Positions 1 through 9,300 of a stretch of DNA of 64,000 nucleotides are shown piece after piece. Below the pieces are notes generated by a model that had not been told where the DNA came from, did no database searches, and saw nothing but the letters and a program-made list of their open reading frames with translations. The position numbers and the translations under genes were made by a program. Source of the stretch: Neomesorhizobium albiziae (lineage in GTDB: Bacteria; Pseudomonadota; Alphaproteobacteria; Rhizobiales; Rhizobiaceae); NCBI RefSeq assembly GCF_900114255.1, contig NZ_FOSL01000006.1, forward strand, positions 62,001-126,000. Reading direction: 5' to 3'. Within the stretch, counting starts at the first letter, position 1. Every line of letters starts with the position of its first letter.

Positions 1-493
1 CAATCGCGTCAAGCAGCGGCTCCAACCACTCCTGGTCGGCCTTGGCGAAGTCGCCCAGCACATGGCCGTGCACCAGCTCCTTGACGCCGGGGTGGCCAAC
101 GCCGATGCGCACACGGCGATAATCCTTGCCGATATGCTGGTCGAGCGAACGGATGCCGTTGTGACCGGCGGAACCACCACCGGTCTTAACCCTCACCTTG
201 CCCTCGGCCAGCTCGATCTCGTCGTAGAAGACGGTCAGCGCGGAGGGGGCGAGCTTGTAGAAACGCATCGCCTCGCCGACCGACTGGCCGGAGAGGTTCA
301 TGAAGGTCTGCGGCTTGATCAGGATGATCTTTTCGCCAGCGATGACGCCTTCGGCGATAAGGCCCTGGAATTTCTTCGACCAGGGCGAAAAGGAATGGCG
401 GCGGGCAATCGCGTCCGCCGCCATGAAGCCGGCATTGTGCCGGTGGTTCGCATATTTGGCGCCCGGATTGCCGAGACCTGCAAAGAGCAGCAT
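1..493 (-). CDS. pth: Peptidyl-tRNA hydrolase (3' end cut by window edge)
   Basis: Releases tRNA from prematurely dropped peptidyl-tRNA in the cytoplasm. 164 residues are visible and the C-terminus lies outside the window. The protein opens with GLGNPG at residues 6-11 and RHNAG at 18-22. His19 matches the catalytic His of the family, Asn66 lies in TFMNLSG, Asp91 in YDE, and a GHNG motif follows. The ATG at 493-491 is preceded on the minus strand by a GGAGG-like sequence. It sits 27 bp after the L25 gene in the same direction, the usual rplY-pth operon arrangement of alphaproteobacteria. Family assignment is secure; only the end is missing. Confidence 0.95.
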   Translation of the reverse strand, partial: MLLFAGLGNPGAKYANHRHNAGFMAADAIARRHSFSPWSKKFQGLIAEGVIAGEKIILIKPQTFMNLSGQSVGEAMRFYKLAPSALTVFYDEIELAEGKVRVKTGGGSAGHNGIRSLDQHIGKDYRRVRIGVGHPGVKELVHGHVLGDFAKADQEWLEPLLDAI

Positions 494-520
494 CTGAACG
501 TTCCTCCAGGCTTCCGGAGA

Positions 521-1162
521 TTACTCCCCGGTCTTTTCCTCTTCCTCGACTTCCTCGACCACTTCCGCGGTCTCGACCGGCTCAGGCTTCATCGCCGAGG
601 AACCGGCGATCGTCGCGATGGTGAAGTCGCGGTCGTGGATGATCGGACGCACGCCAGCCGGCAGCTTGACAGCCGAAATGTGGATGGAATCGCCGATATC
701 CGTGCCGGCGAGATCGACGGTGATGAATTCCGGGATCGCATTGGCCGGGCAGTGGAACTCGACGTCGTGGCGCACGATGTTCAGCACGCCGCCGCGCTTG
801 ATGCCAGGCGACTTTTCTTCGTTGATGAAGTGCACCGGCACGTTGACGTTCACTTCGGTGTCCTTGCCGATGCGCAGGAAGTCAACATGCATCGGGAAGT
901 CCTTGACCGGGTCAAGCTGATAGTCCTTCGGCAGGACCTGGATCTTCTTGCCGCCAACGTCGATCGTCGCGATGGTGGTCAGAAAACCGCCGCCGTGGAT
1001 CTTGTAGTAGACGTCCTTGTAGGACAGGGCGATAGCCAGGGGAGGCTGTTTGTCGCCGTAAATGACTGCAGGCACTTTGCCGTTGCGGCGAACTTCACGG
1101 GCGGACCCCTTACCGACCAGTTCGCGTGCTTCGGCCTTGAGCTCGTAAGTATCGTGGCTCAT
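521..1162 (-). CDS. rplY: 50S ribosomal protein L25/general stress protein Ctc
   Basis: A 213-residue 5S-rRNA-binding protein of the large subunit. An L25 N-terminal domain (about 1-90) is followed by a TL5/CTC-type C-terminal domain (about 100-195), so it is the long form rather than the roughly 95-residue E. coli form. The C-terminus is a very acidic run ending [11 protein letters not shown]. The start ATG at 1162 is preceded by GGAAA. It is upstream of, and probably co-transcribed with, pth. A stem-loop lies 69-85 nt upstream of the start codon (see separate entry). Confidence 0.95.
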   Translation of the reverse strand: MSHDTYELKAEARELVGKGSAREVRRNGKVPAVIYGDKQPPLAIALSYKDVYYKIHGGGFLTTIATIDVGGKKIQVLPKDYQLDPVKDFPMHVDFLRIGKDTEVNVNVPVHFINEEKSPGIKRGGVLNIVRHDVEFHCPANAIPEFITVDLAGTDIGDSIHISAVKLPAGVRPIIHDRDFTIATIAGSSAMKPEPVETAEVVEEVEEEEKTGE

Positions 1163-1230
1163 GGCATTTCCTTTCGCGTTATTGGAGCATTTCCGTCCGC
1201 CGCCGAAGCGGGTTCCCGAAAATGTCGAAA

Positions 1231-1247
1231 GCCGCGAAATTCGCGGC
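1231..1247 (-). promoter_or_regulatory. Stem-loop in the rplY leader region
   Basis: GCCGCG and CGCGGC pair around an AAATT loop, 69-85 nt upstream of the rplY start on the same strand. It could be part of the 5' leader. No known L25 leader motif is recognised, so a regulatory role is inference. Confidence 0.3.
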
Positions 1248-1358
1248 CCTCATCCGCGTTGCCTCCAAGGGTGTCTACGCGGGTGGCGGCTCTATAGCGG
1301 AAGGCGGCGGCAAGCGCAAGATTGGCCGGCTTTGCCAGCCCGCGGCTTGAAAACCCGC

Positions 1359-1769
1359 CTATGCATTCTCGGCCGCGAAGCAGATCAGGTTGCCGTCCGG
1401 ATCGGCCACGATAAAGGTGCGGGCGCCCCATGGCTCGGTGCGCAGGGCTTGATGAAAGGCGACGCCGCGTTCCTGATATTCGAGAAATAGCGATTTGACC
1501 GCTTCGACGATGACGGTCGCGGAAAGAAGGTCTTCTCTCGCCCGCAATTCCGCATCGAATATGGGGCGGTCGACATGGCGAAGGTTCAGCCGTGCGCCGT
1601 CGCGGCTGACCTGTCCGTAGAATGGCGGCTCGCCGTAGGTGAAACCGACCTCGAAGCCGAGCTTTTGTACATAGAAGTCGCAGGATTTTTCGATGTCGGA
1701 GACGAAGAGCTGCGGCTCGGCAAGAGCCAAAAAGGGTTTGGTAATCGTGCTGCCGGTCTGGTCGCTCAT
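1359..1769 (-). CDS. VOC (glyoxalase/bleomycin-resistance fold) protein
   Basis: A 136-residue vicinal-oxygen-chelate protein of unknown substrate. Fold signs are an N-terminal LFVSDIEKSCDFYVQKLGF segment and a C-terminal VADPDGNLICF strand, both typical of small VOC proteins related to bleomycin-resistance proteins. An ATG 48 bp further upstream is possible, but the ATG at 1769 has AAAGG ten bases before it and gives the usual length for a single VOC unit. It follows the DEAD-box helicase gene on the same strand by about 57 bp and may be read through from it. The exact function cannot be told from sequence. Confidence 0.85.
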   Translation of the reverse strand: MSDQTGSTITKPFLALAEPQLFVSDIEKSCDFYVQKLGFEVGFTYGEPPFYGQVSRDGARLNLRHVDRPIFDAELRAREDLLSATVIVEAVKSLFLEYQERGVAFHQALRTEPWGARTFIVADPDGNLICFAAENA

Positions 1770-1826
1770 TGTCTTCAGGCCTTTCTTCAGCGCCTGCCAG
1801 CTTTCGAACCTCGACAACAGCCCTTC

Positions 1827-3602
1827 TCAGGGCCGCTTGCCGTTTTTCCAGCGCGGCTTGGTCTTGATCCTTTTCGGCCCTTCGCCAGGCGCGCTGGCCG
1901 GGCGTGCCGCCTTTGGCTTGAACTTGCCTTTCTTGTTGGCGTTCCAGCCGGTGCGTGTGGGTTCGTCGGCCGGCGGTGCGCCTTCGACCCGCGTGATCGA
2001 GACGCCTTTTTCGATAACGCCGCCCTTTTTGATTGCCGCCGCAAAGGCTTCGGCCTTCTCGGTGACGATCTCGACCAGCGATTCCGCTTCGTGGATCTTG
2101 ATGGCGCCAACCTCGCGCTTGGTGATGTGGCCGGCCTTGCAGATCATCGGCAACAGCCAGCGCGGCTCTGCGCGGTGCTTGCGGCCGACCGAAACGCGGA
2201 ACCAGACGCCGTTGTCGAAACGCTCAGACGGCCTGTCGTCGCGCTCGAAATTGCCGGCGTTGCGGTCGCGTTGCGTGAAGGCAGCAATCGGCGTGTCGGC
2301 CAGTTCTTCCGGCGCCGGGCGCAAGGCGAGCTGCTGGCGCAGATAGGCGGCGGCGATGTGTTCGGCGCTATGTGCTTCCATGAGCTCGCGCACGAAGGCC
2401 AGCTCTTCCTCGTTAGGCGCTTCGGACAGCGCCGGATCTTCGAGAATGCGCTGGCGATTGCGCGCCTCGATGTCGGCGCTGGTGGGAGCCGCAATGGTGG
2501 TCGCCTCTAGCTTGGCGAGCTTCAGCACGCGGGCGGCCGCGCCACGGCGATGATGCGGAACGATCAGCGCGCAGGTGCCCTTGCGGCCGGCGCGGCCGGT
2601 GCGCCCGCTGCGGTGCAGAAGCGTGTCCGGGTTGGTCGGCATGTCGGCATGGATGACCAGGTCGAGATTGGGCAGGTCGATGCCGCGTGCCGCAACGTCC
2701 GTCGCCACGCAGACGCGGGCGCGCCCGTCGCGCATCGATTGCAGCGCGTTGGTGCGTTCGGCCTGGCTGAGTTCGCCCGAGAGCGCCACGACGGAAAAGC
2801 CGCGGTTGGCCAGCCGGCTCGCCAGATGTTTCACCGCCTCGCGGGTGTGGCAGAACACGATGGTGTTCTGTGCATCGACATAAAGCAGCGTGTTGATGAT
2901 GGCGTTCTCGCGGTCCGGCGGCGCCACCAGCACCAGCTGGTATTCGATGTCGCCATGCTGCTGGCCTTCGCTGGTGGCGGTGATGCGCCGCGCGTCCTTC
3001 TGGAAACGCTTGGCAAGCAGCGCGATGGGTTTGGGCACCGTCGCCGAAAACATCAGCGTACGCCGCTCGGCGGGTGCTGCCGCCAGGATGAACTCGAGAT
3101 CCTCGCGGAAGCCGAGATCGAGCATCTCGTCGGCTTCGTCCAGCACGACGGCGCGCAGCTGCGAAATGTCGAGCGAGCCGCGGGTGATGTGGTCGCGCAG
3201 CCGGCCGGGTGTGCCCACCACGATATGGGCGCCCTGTTCCAGCGCCCGGCGCTCCTTGCGCATGTCCATGCCGCCGACACAGGAGCCGATGCGCGCCCCG
3301 GCGCCGGCATAGAGCCATTCCAGTTCGCGGCGCACCTGCAGGGCAAGTTCGCGGGTCGGCGCGATCACCAGCGCGAGCGGCAGGCCGGCCTCGCCCAGGT
3401 TTGCCTCGCCGCGCAGCAGCGTCGGCGCGATCGCGATGCCGAAGGCGACAGTCTTGCCGGAGCCGGTCTGGGCCGAGACCAGGAGATCGGCGCCGTCGGC
3501 TTCCGCCGTCAGCATGGCTTGCTGCACGGGCGTCAGTGTCTCGTAGCCACGGGCGGCCAATGCGGCGGCGAGCGCCGGCGCCATTTTTTCGAAGTCGTTC
3601 AT
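1827..3602 (-). CDS. DEAD-box ATP-dependent RNA helicase with DbpA-type C-terminal domain
   Basis: A 591-residue RNA helicase. The Q motif (TPVQQ, about 24-28), motif I AQTGSGKT (44-51), PTRELA (82-87), TPGRL (131-135), DEAD (155-158), SAT (186-188) and HRSGRTGRAGRKG are all present. A DbpA-like RNA-binding domain follows at about 465-540, then a Lys/Arg-rich tail ending KPRWKNGKRP. DbpA-type domains usually target 23S rRNA hairpin 92, so a role in large-subunit assembly is a reasonable inference. The ATG at 3602 (MNDFEKMAP) fits the family start. The reading frame stays open another 222 bp upstream, but that part looks non-coding. Confidence 0.93.
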   Translation of the reverse strand: MNDFEKMAPALAAALAARGYETLTPVQQAMLTAEADGADLLVSAQTGSGKTVAFGIAIAPTLLRGEANLGEAGLPLALVIAPTRELALQVRRELEWLYAGAGARIGSCVGGMDMRKERRALEQGAHIVVGTPGRLRDHITRGSLDISQLRAVVLDEADEMLDLGFREDLEFILAAAPAERRTLMFSATVPKPIALLAKRFQKDARRITATSEGQQHGDIEYQLVLVAPPDRENAIINTLLYVDAQNTIVFCHTREAVKHLASRLANRGFSVVALSGELSQAERTNALQSMRDGRARVCVATDVAARGIDLPNLDLVIHADMPTNPDTLLHRSGRTGRAGRKGTCALIVPHHRRGAAARVLKLAKLEATTIAAPTSADIEARNRQRILEDPALSEAPNEEELAFVRELMEAHSAEHIAAAYLRQQLALRPAPEELADTPIAAFTQRDRNAGNFERDDRPSERFDNGVWFRVSVGRKHRAEPRWLLPMICKAGHITKREVGAIKIHEAESLVEIVTEKAEAFAAAIKKGGVIEKGVSITRVEGAPPADEPTRTGWNANKKGKFKPKAARPASAPGEGPKRIKTKPRWKNGKRP

Positions 3603-3943
3603 GGATCGGCTTTCAATGGGAGAATGAGCCGGCAATGCGGCATTTGCCGCGCCAGCTCCAAATTTGAACTCATCCCTAAAGCGCAAAAGCCAATGCGGCA
3701 AGCAGCGAACGCGAATAGCTGCCGTGCCGATTTGCCTCAAGCCAGCAGGCCGCGGGTTCCGTCCGGCTGTCTCGTAGCGTCGACGCGTGTCTGATCCACG
3801 CAAAAAAGATCGGTGCCAGCGCATCGTTGAGCGTTGATCGCTGCTGGCGAAAAGCTTAGGATCGCTCTGCCGGGGGCATGGTGGACTCCCCGTGAGGCTT
3901 CTTGCCCAAGTTCCGCCTTCGCTGATTTACGCGGAGGAAAACC
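3603..3943. other. Intergenic region between helicase and chromate module
   Basis: 341 bp without a convincing gene; both flanking genes start from it, so it holds two divergent promoters. An imperfect inverted repeat lies at about 3816-3846 (GCCAGC...GCTGG), about 100 bp ahead of the chromate operon. A strong ribosome-binding site (GGAGGAAAACC) precedes the ATG at 3944. No clear -35/-10 pair was assigned. Confidence 0.5.
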
Positions 3944-4756
3944 ATGCCCAGGAGAAACTTACCTCAACAACTGATCCCGCTCGTCGGTACCGACCGCTGC
4001 CCGCTCCTCATCGACGTGCGAAGGGCGAGCGCTCTTTCCGCGTCGCCGGTCCGCATTGCCGGCGCCATCTGGCGCGACCACATGTCGGCGCATGAATGGC
4101 TGCCACAATTGCCGGATCGCCGGCCGATCGTCGTCTACTGCACGCATGGCCACAATGTCAGCGAGATCGCCACGGCAACACTGACCGCGGCCGGCGCCGA
4201 CGTGGCGATGCTTGAAGGCGGCATCGAAGCATGGGTCGCAGCAGGTGGGCCGACGATCGCCCGCGATGCAGCCGGTCTCGACGCAGGTCTGGCGGTGCCG
4301 AGCGTCTGGGTGACGCGGGAGCGGCCGAAGATCGACCGCATCGCCTGCCCGTGGCTGATCCGCCGCTTCATCGACCCCCTGGCCGTGTTCCATTTCGTCA
4401 ATGCCGAATGGGTCAAGGACGTCGCCGACGAAACCGGCTGGATACCTTTTGACATCAAGGATGTGTTTTATTCGCATCGCGGCGAGGAATGCACGTTCGA
4501 CACGCTGATCTCGGAGTTCGGCCTTACCGATCCCGCACTCCTGCATCTGGCAAAAATCGTGCGCGGCGCGGACACTGCGCGTCTGGATCTCGAACCGCAG
4601 GCGGCGGGGCTTCTCGCCATCTCGCTCGGCCTGTCGGCGATCGAGGAAGACGATCTGCAACAGCTGGAAAAAGGCTTGAACGTCTACGATGCGCTCTACG
4701 GCTGGTGCCGCTATGCGACTGCCGAAACCCATAACTGGCCGGTGAAGGCGCCATGA
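3944..4756 (+). CDS. Rhodanese-ChrB domain fusion, chromate resistance
   Basis: 270 residues. Residues 1-110 form a rhodanese domain with candidate active-site Cys66 in VVYCTHGHN. Residues about 118-262 match the C-terminal chromate-resistance domain of ChrB (RPKIDRIACPWLIRRFIDP, then HRGEECTFD and a GLSAIEEDD segment). ChrB proteins regulate or support chrA-dependent chromate resistance; the N-terminal part is a rhodanese, not the usual ChrB regulatory domain, so a DNA-binding role is doubtful. The stop overlaps the chrA start (ATGA), so the two genes are translationally coupled. GGAGG lies 6-10 nt upstream of the ATG. Confidence 0.88.
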   Translation: MPRRNLPQQLIPLVGTDRCPLLIDVRRASALSASPVRIAGAIWRDHMSAHEWLPQLPDRRPIVVYCTHGHNVSEIATATLTAAGADVAMLEGGIEAWVAAGGPTIARDAAGLDAGLAVPSVWVTRERPKIDRIACPWLIRRFIDPLAVFHFVNAEWVKDVADETGWIPFDIKDVFYSHRGEECTFDTLISEFGLTDPALLHLAKIVRGADTARLDLEPQAAGLLAISLGLSAIEEDDLQQLEKGLNVYDALYGWCRYATAETHNWPVKAP

Positions 4757-6120
4757 CCATGACTGATACCGACGAGGCTGTGGCGAGCGTCTCCGCGACA
4801 TTTGCGACGGCGCCCAGTTTCGCTGAAACCGTTCGCGTTTTCGGGAAAATCGGCCTCTTGTCCTTCGGCGGCCCGGCCGGGCAGATCGCGCTGATGCACC
4901 GTGTGCTGGTCGACGAGAAACGCTGGCTCGACGAGCCGCGTTTCCTGCATGCACTGAACTATTGCATGCTGTTGCCCGGTCCGGAGGCAATGCAGCTTGC
5001 CACCTATGCCGGCTGGCTGCTGCACGGCGTTAAAGGCGGGCTCGCTGCCGGCCTGCTTTTCGTGCTGCCGGGGGCTGCCGTCATCACGCTTCTGTCGGCG
5101 GTCTATTTGCTGGTCGGCGATGTGCCGCTGGTGCAAGGCCTGCTGTTCGGGCTGAAGGCCGCGGTGCTCGCCGTGGTGCTCGAGGCGCTGATCAAGGTTT
5201 CGAAACGCGCGCTGAAAAACGCTTTCATGGTGGCGCTGGCGATCGCCGCCTTCATCGCCATCGCGTTCCTGAAATTGCCGTTTCCGCTGATCATCGCGGC
5301 GGCTGCGGCATGCGGCGCGCTTCTCCATTTCCTGGGGTATGGCGCAAAGTCCGGCGACGGAGCAGCGGTGGCTGAACCGGCCCGCGACATGCCGGAATGG
5401 ACGAAGCCCAGCGCACGACGCTTTGCCTCAACGCTCGCCGTCTGGCTGGTGATCTGGTTCGGCCCGCTGTTTGTGCTGCACGCCACGCTCGGCGGCGGCA
5501 ATGTCTTTGCCGCCGAAGCAACCTTCTTCTCGAAGATGGCGGCGGTGACCTTCGGCGGCGCTTATGCGGTGCTCGCCTATGTCGCGCAGCAGGCCGTCGA
5601 GGTGCATGGCTGGCTGAAGCCCGACGAGATGCTGACAGGGCTCGGTCTTGCCGAGACAACGCCCGGGCCGCTGATCCTGGTGCTGGTCTTCGTCGGCTTC
5701 CTCGGCGGTGCGCGTCTCTCCGGCCTCGCGCCGATCGCCGGCGGGCTCGCGGGTGCGGCGGTCACGCTGTGGTTCACCTTCGTGCCATGCTTCCTGTGGA
5801 TCTTCGTCGGCGCGCCCTATGTGGAAACGGTGCGCAATGTACGCTGGCTGGCCAGCGCGCTCTCGGCGGTTACCGCGGCGGTGGTTGGCATCATCGCCAA
5901 TCTCGCCGTCTGGTTCGCGCTGCATGTGCTGTTCGCCTCTGTCGGCGAACGGGTTCTGGGGCCGTTGTCGCTGCCGGTTCCGGATTGGCCGAGCTTCGAT
6001 GCCGCCTCCGCCCTGATTGCCATCGCCGCGAGCTTTGCGCTCATCCGCTACAACGCCAACATGATTGTCGTTTTGGCCGCAGCGGCGCTGGCGGGGATGG
6101 CCGTGCAACTGATCAGATGA
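4753..6120 (+). CDS. chrA: Chromate efflux transporter ChrA
   Basis: A 455-residue inner-membrane protein of the long-chain CHR family with two homologous halves. The first half carries LSFGGPAGQIALMH (37-49); the second carries VTFGGAYAVLAYV and GLAETTPGPLILVLVFVGF. About ten to twelve hydrophobic segments are visible. It is expected to export chromate from the cytoplasm. The start overlaps the rhodanese-ChrB gene by 4 bp. Its TGA is immediately followed, with no spacer, by a dispersed repeat element that fills the gap to the convergent diguanylate cyclase gene. Confidence 0.95.
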   Translation: MTMTDTDEAVASVSATFATAPSFAETVRVFGKIGLLSFGGPAGQIALMHRVLVDEKRWLDEPRFLHALNYCMLLPGPEAMQLATYAGWLLHGVKGGLAAGLLFVLPGAAVITLLSAVYLLVGDVPLVQGLLFGLKAAVLAVVLEALIKVSKRALKNAFMVALAIAAFIAIAFLKLPFPLIIAAAAACGALLHFLGYGAKSGDGAAVAEPARDMPEWTKPSARRFASTLAVWLVIWFGPLFVLHATLGGGNVFAAEATFFSKMAAVTFGGAYAVLAYVAQQAVEVHGWLKPDEMLTGLGLAETTPGPLILVLVFVGFLGGARLSGLAPIAGGLAGAAVTLWFTFVPCFLWIFVGAPYVETVRNVRWLASALSAVTAAVVGIIANLAVWFALHVLFASVGERVLGPLSLPVPDWPSFDAASALIAIAASFALIRYNANMIVVLAAAALAGMAVQLIR

Positions 6121-6226
6121 GCTACAGCGCGTCGCGCCGAATGGAATTCGGCGGCCACGCTGTAGCTTCTCAGTTGTGCATGTCGTTTCTCCCGAAACCG
6201 AGGACACTTTCGGGCGATATATGCAT
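6121..6226 (+). repeat. Dispersed two-hairpin palindromic repeat, family 1, copy 1
   Basis: 106 bp element running from GCTACAG to ATGCAT. It contains a long imperfect hairpin (GCTACAGCG at one end, CGCTGTAGC at the other, inner arms GCCGAAT/ATTCGGC) and a second hairpin (CCCGAAA/TTTCGGG). An inverted copy lies at 34145-34248. It begins at the base after the chrA stop and ends on the stop codon of the convergent diguanylate cyclase gene. It resembles rhizobial intergenic mosaic/BIME-like repeats; its exact family name is not known to me. Confidence 0.9.
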
Positions 6227-7398
6227 TAGCTGCTGGCGGTGGCGTGTGACCGGTATTTGCCCTTGCCGGTCGCCTTGGCTGCATAGAGGGCGCGATCCGC
6301 ATTGGCCATCAAGACAGTTGGCTCGCAGCCGTCGGCTGGAGCGGTGACGCTGCCAACGCTCGTTCCGATATGCACGAGCCTGCCGACACCGATCTCGAAC
6401 GGGCGCGAAATGGCATTAATGACCCGCTTCGCCAGCAAGGCGGTTTCGACCGACGTGGCTCCCGGAAGAAGGATGACGAATTCATCGCCGCCGAGCCGGC
6501 AGGCACTGTCGTTTTCGCGCGTTACGTGGACCAATCGCCGCGCCACCGCCTTCAGCAACGTATCCCCGGCGGCATGACCAAATGCGTCATTGATCGGCTT
6601 GAAGCCGTCGAGATCGAGATACAGCAGTCCGAAACTGCGAACGGCTCCCTTGTTGTCGAAGACCGCACACATCTTGTCCAGTTTATCTTCAAGGAACATC
6701 CGGTTGGGCAAACCCGTCAGAACGTCCGTCATGGCGAGCTGGAGATTCAAATGCTCGGCCTTGACCATCCGGAGGGTGACATTGTGGTTCTGCAGCATGA
6801 TTGCGTACATGCCAGGAAGGCAGATCAGCACCTGGAGACCCAGCACGAACGTTCCAGTGTGGGCAGACATGAGGGCCGCCACGGCATAGGGGACACCGAC
6901 GAGCGCCATAACGAGGCCGCCAAAGCGGGGCGTCGCTGCATTGCGCGACGAGACCGCGCCGACGACACCCGCCACGTTCATTCCTGCCTGCGCCACCAGC
7001 AGGCCGTTTCCGCTTGTCACGCAGAGCAGACATGCCATTCCCAGCAAGGCGCTCCAAATGCCGCCGGCCAGCATCAACTGTGCCATCAGCCTGTCCGGGT
7101 TGTAGGTTTTGCCGCCTTCGCTCCTCGCGATGAGCGCAAAGCGAATGAGAACCAGCGCAAGATCGGCCATCAACCAGAAATACGGCCACAATTGCCCCGT
7201 CACCACGGCCGCGGTCAGCGCCGACACCGCAATGCTGATCGAGCCGACGACAAGCGCAATTTTGCGTTGGTTGACTGTCTGGGCCAGCCGGAGACGGATA
7301 TCCAGTTGTTCAGGCGTTCCGGTCGAACTCAGCCAGAGGAAGGCTTGAGAGGCAAGTTTTCGAAACAACCCGAATGGCTTTGTGTCTGTGCCGTGCAA
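6226..7398 (-). CDS. Membrane-anchored diguanylate cyclase (GGDEF)
   Basis: 390 residues. About five or six transmembrane segments occupy residues 48-204, followed by a GGDEF domain (about 222-385). The active-site motif LGGDEF is intact (GGDEF at 303-307). The feedback-inhibition I-site RxxD (REND, 294-297) sits five residues before it, as in PleD. The protein therefore should make cyclic di-GMP and be product-inhibited. The membrane part has no recognisable sensor domain. The start is a TTG at 7398 with AGGA about 8 bases upstream; no ATG is near. It is transcribed alone and converges on chrA through the repeat element. Confidence 0.9.
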   Translation of the reverse strand: MHGTDTKPFGLFRKLASQAFLWLSSTGTPEQLDIRLRLAQTVNQRKIALVVGSISIAVSALTAAVVTGQLWPYFWLMADLALVLIRFALIARSEGGKTYNPDRLMAQLMLAGGIWSALLGMACLLCVTSGNGLLVAQAGMNVAGVVGAVSSRNAATPRFGGLVMALVGVPYAVAALMSAHTGTFVLGLQVLICLPGMYAIMLQNHNVTLRMVKAEHLNLQLAMTDVLTGLPNRMFLEDKLDKMCAVFDNKGAVRSFGLLYLDLDGFKPINDAFGHAAGDTLLKAVARRLVHVTRENDSACRLGGDEFVILLPGATSVETALLAKRVINAISRPFEIGVGRLVHIGTSVGSVTAPADGCEPTVLMANADRALYAAKATGKGKYRSHATASS

Positions 7399-7515
7399 CG
7401 CCGAATCCTGATTCCCGAGCAGACACCCCCCTCGCGCAGGTATTGCGCTGTTCTCAATTTTTCACAACCTTAAATTGACGAATTGTATTGTTAACGCCAC
7501 GCGGGCAATGCGGGA

Positions 7516-8451
7516 TCAGTCGAACAGGCTCGACACCGATTCTTCCGTGGCGGTGCGCGAGATCGCTTCGCCGATGAGGTCGGCGATGGAAACGACGCGG
7601 ATGTTGTGGGCGTCCATGACACCCTGCGAGGGCTGGATCGAATCGGTGATCACCAGTTCCTGCAGTTTCGAGCCGATGATGCGGGCGGCCGCGCCGCCCG
7701 ACAGCACGCCATGGGTGATGTAGGCGGTGACGCTGGTGGCGCCGTTGGCGAGCAGCGCGTCGGCTGCGTTGCACAGCGTGCCGCCGGAATCGACTATGTC
7801 GTCGATCAAAAGGCAATCCTTGCCCCGCACGTCGCCGATGACATTCATGACTTCGGATTCGCCCGGACGCTCACGTCGCTTGTCGACGATGGCAAGCTGT
7901 GCGTCGAGGCGCTTGGCAAGCGCGCGGGCGCGCACCACGCCGCCGACGTCCGGCGAGACGACCATCACGTTGGCGAGTTGCTTGTACTTGGCCTTCACGT
8001 CGCGCACCATCACCGGCACGGCGAACAGATTGTCGGTGGGAATGTCGAAGAAACCCTGGATCTGGCCGGCGTGTAGGTCGAGCGTCAGCACGCGGTCGAC
8101 GCCCGCGCGGGTGATCATGTTGGCGACCAGCTTGGCCGAGATCGGCGTGCGGCCGGAGGCGCGGCGGTCCTGCCGGGCGTAGCCGAAATAGGGGATCACG
8201 GCCGTGATGCGCCGCGCTGAAGAGCGCATGAACGCATCGATCATGATCAAGAGTTCCATCAGGTGATCATTGGTCGGAAACGACGTCGACTGCAGGATGA
8301 AGACATCCTCGCCGCGCACGTTCTCCTGGATCTCGACGAAAATCTCCTGGTCGGCAAAGCGCCTGACACTGGCCTTTCCAAGCGGGATATTGAGATAACG
8401 TGCGACGCCTTCGGCCAGCACCCGATTGGAATTGCCCGCAAAAAGTTTCAT
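7516..8451 (-). CDS. prs: Ribose-phosphate pyrophosphokinase
   Basis: 311 residues. Makes PRPP from ribose 5-phosphate and ATP for nucleotide, histidine and tryptophan synthesis in the cytosol. The flexible-loop motif YARQDRR (91-97), the [11 protein letters not shown] segment (125-135) and the PRPP-binding loop DDIVDSGGT (217-225) are all present, and length matches the class I enzyme. The ATG at 8451 starts MKLFAGNSN, the usual N-terminus in alphaproteobacteria. It lies downstream of the lipoprotein gene on the same strand but with a 200-bp gap, so it probably has its own promoter. Confidence 0.97.
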   Translation of the reverse strand: MKLFAGNSNRVLAEGVARYLNIPLGKASVRRFADQEIFVEIQENVRGEDVFILQSTSFPTNDHLMELLIMIDAFMRSSARRITAVIPYFGYARQDRRASGRTPISAKLVANMITRAGVDRVLTLDLHAGQIQGFFDIPTDNLFAVPVMVRDVKAKYKQLANVMVVSPDVGGVVRARALAKRLDAQLAIVDKRRERPGESEVMNVIGDVRGKDCLLIDDIVDSGGTLCNAADALLANGATSVTAYITHGVLSGGAAARIIGSKLQELVITDSIQPSQGVMDAHNIRVVSIADLIGEAISRTATEESVSSLFD

Positions 8452-8651
8452 TCAGTGTTCCTGGCGAATGCCCAGAGCCGGATATGACGGGGCTTTTAGC
8501 GCCGTTCGCCGCTATTGCAAGCAGAGATGCCGGAAATCCCCGATTGCCGCGTCAAAAACGGTTGATGTTGCGTTGAGGTGACTCTTCGCTGCTGCGCAGC
8601 GGAACGGGACTGCGCCGCCATTGCCAGATTCCGCAGAGCTGCGGCGGAGGC

Positions 8652-9251
8652 TCAGCCTGCCCGGGTCCCCAGCCAGGCGGCCAACTGGTCGACCGTCTGG
8701 TCGGCGATGCCTTGCATGGTCGGCGCCGACACGGAGGCCCAGCCCTCGCCGCGCCTTGCCGGAGCTTTCTGCTGGCCCTGGATGCGATGCAGCCGGTTGC
8801 CGGCCGTGTCGAGCACGTCCCAGACATAGATCACCGTCGTTTCCCTGGCTTCGGTGATCGCCGAGAAATAGCCTTTCAGCACCAGCGTTGCGGTTCCGTC
8901 GCCGCCGGCAAGCTTGATGCCGCGCTCCTTGGCCCTGGCCGCGATGCGTTCCGAGAGCGGGCCGGCCGCCTCGACCGTGGCGCCGACAATCGGCGCAATC
9001 TGGATGCGGGCGTTCGAATCGATGGCAGCCACCTGACCTGTCGTCGTCCCGGGCGTGGCGGCAGCGGCCGCTGGAGCACCAGGCGCGGCGGAGGGATCGG
9101 CGATGGACGCGGTTGCCGAAGTGCCCGGCGCAGTGGCGGTCTGGCTGGGCGGCTTGATCGCCGAAGGGTCAAGCGCCTGCTCGGTGCTGGTGCAGGCGGC
9201 AAGCGCCGATGCGGCAGTCAGCAACATGCCGATAGCGACCGATCGCTTCAT
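8652..9251 (-). CDS. Putative lipoprotein of unknown function
   Basis: 199 residues. A lipoprotein signal peptide ends in ALAAC, with the lipidated Cys at residue 20. An Ala/Pro/Thr-rich linker (about 25-80) precedes a compact C-terminal domain (about 90-195) with no motif I can name. The ATG at 9251 has GGGAG nine bases upstream and gives a canonical signal peptide, so the longer frame starting 33 bp upstream is not used. It is the third gene of the pgeF-M24-lipoprotein run on the minus strand, 49 bp after the M24 gene. Confidence 0.8.
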   Translation of the reverse strand: MKRSVAIGMLLTAASALAACTSTEQALDPSAIKPPSQTATAPGTSATASIADPSAAPGAPAAAAATPGTTTGQVAAIDSNARIQIAPIVGATVEAAGPLSERIAARAKERGIKLAGGDGTATLVLKGYFSAITEARETTVIYVWDVLDTAGNRLHRIQGQQKAPARRGEGWASVSAPTMQGIADQTVDQLAAWLGTRAG

Positions 9252-9300
9252 TCGGTGGAACTCCCTGCTCGTAGGCGGCCGCATCCTCTCAATAGTCGAC

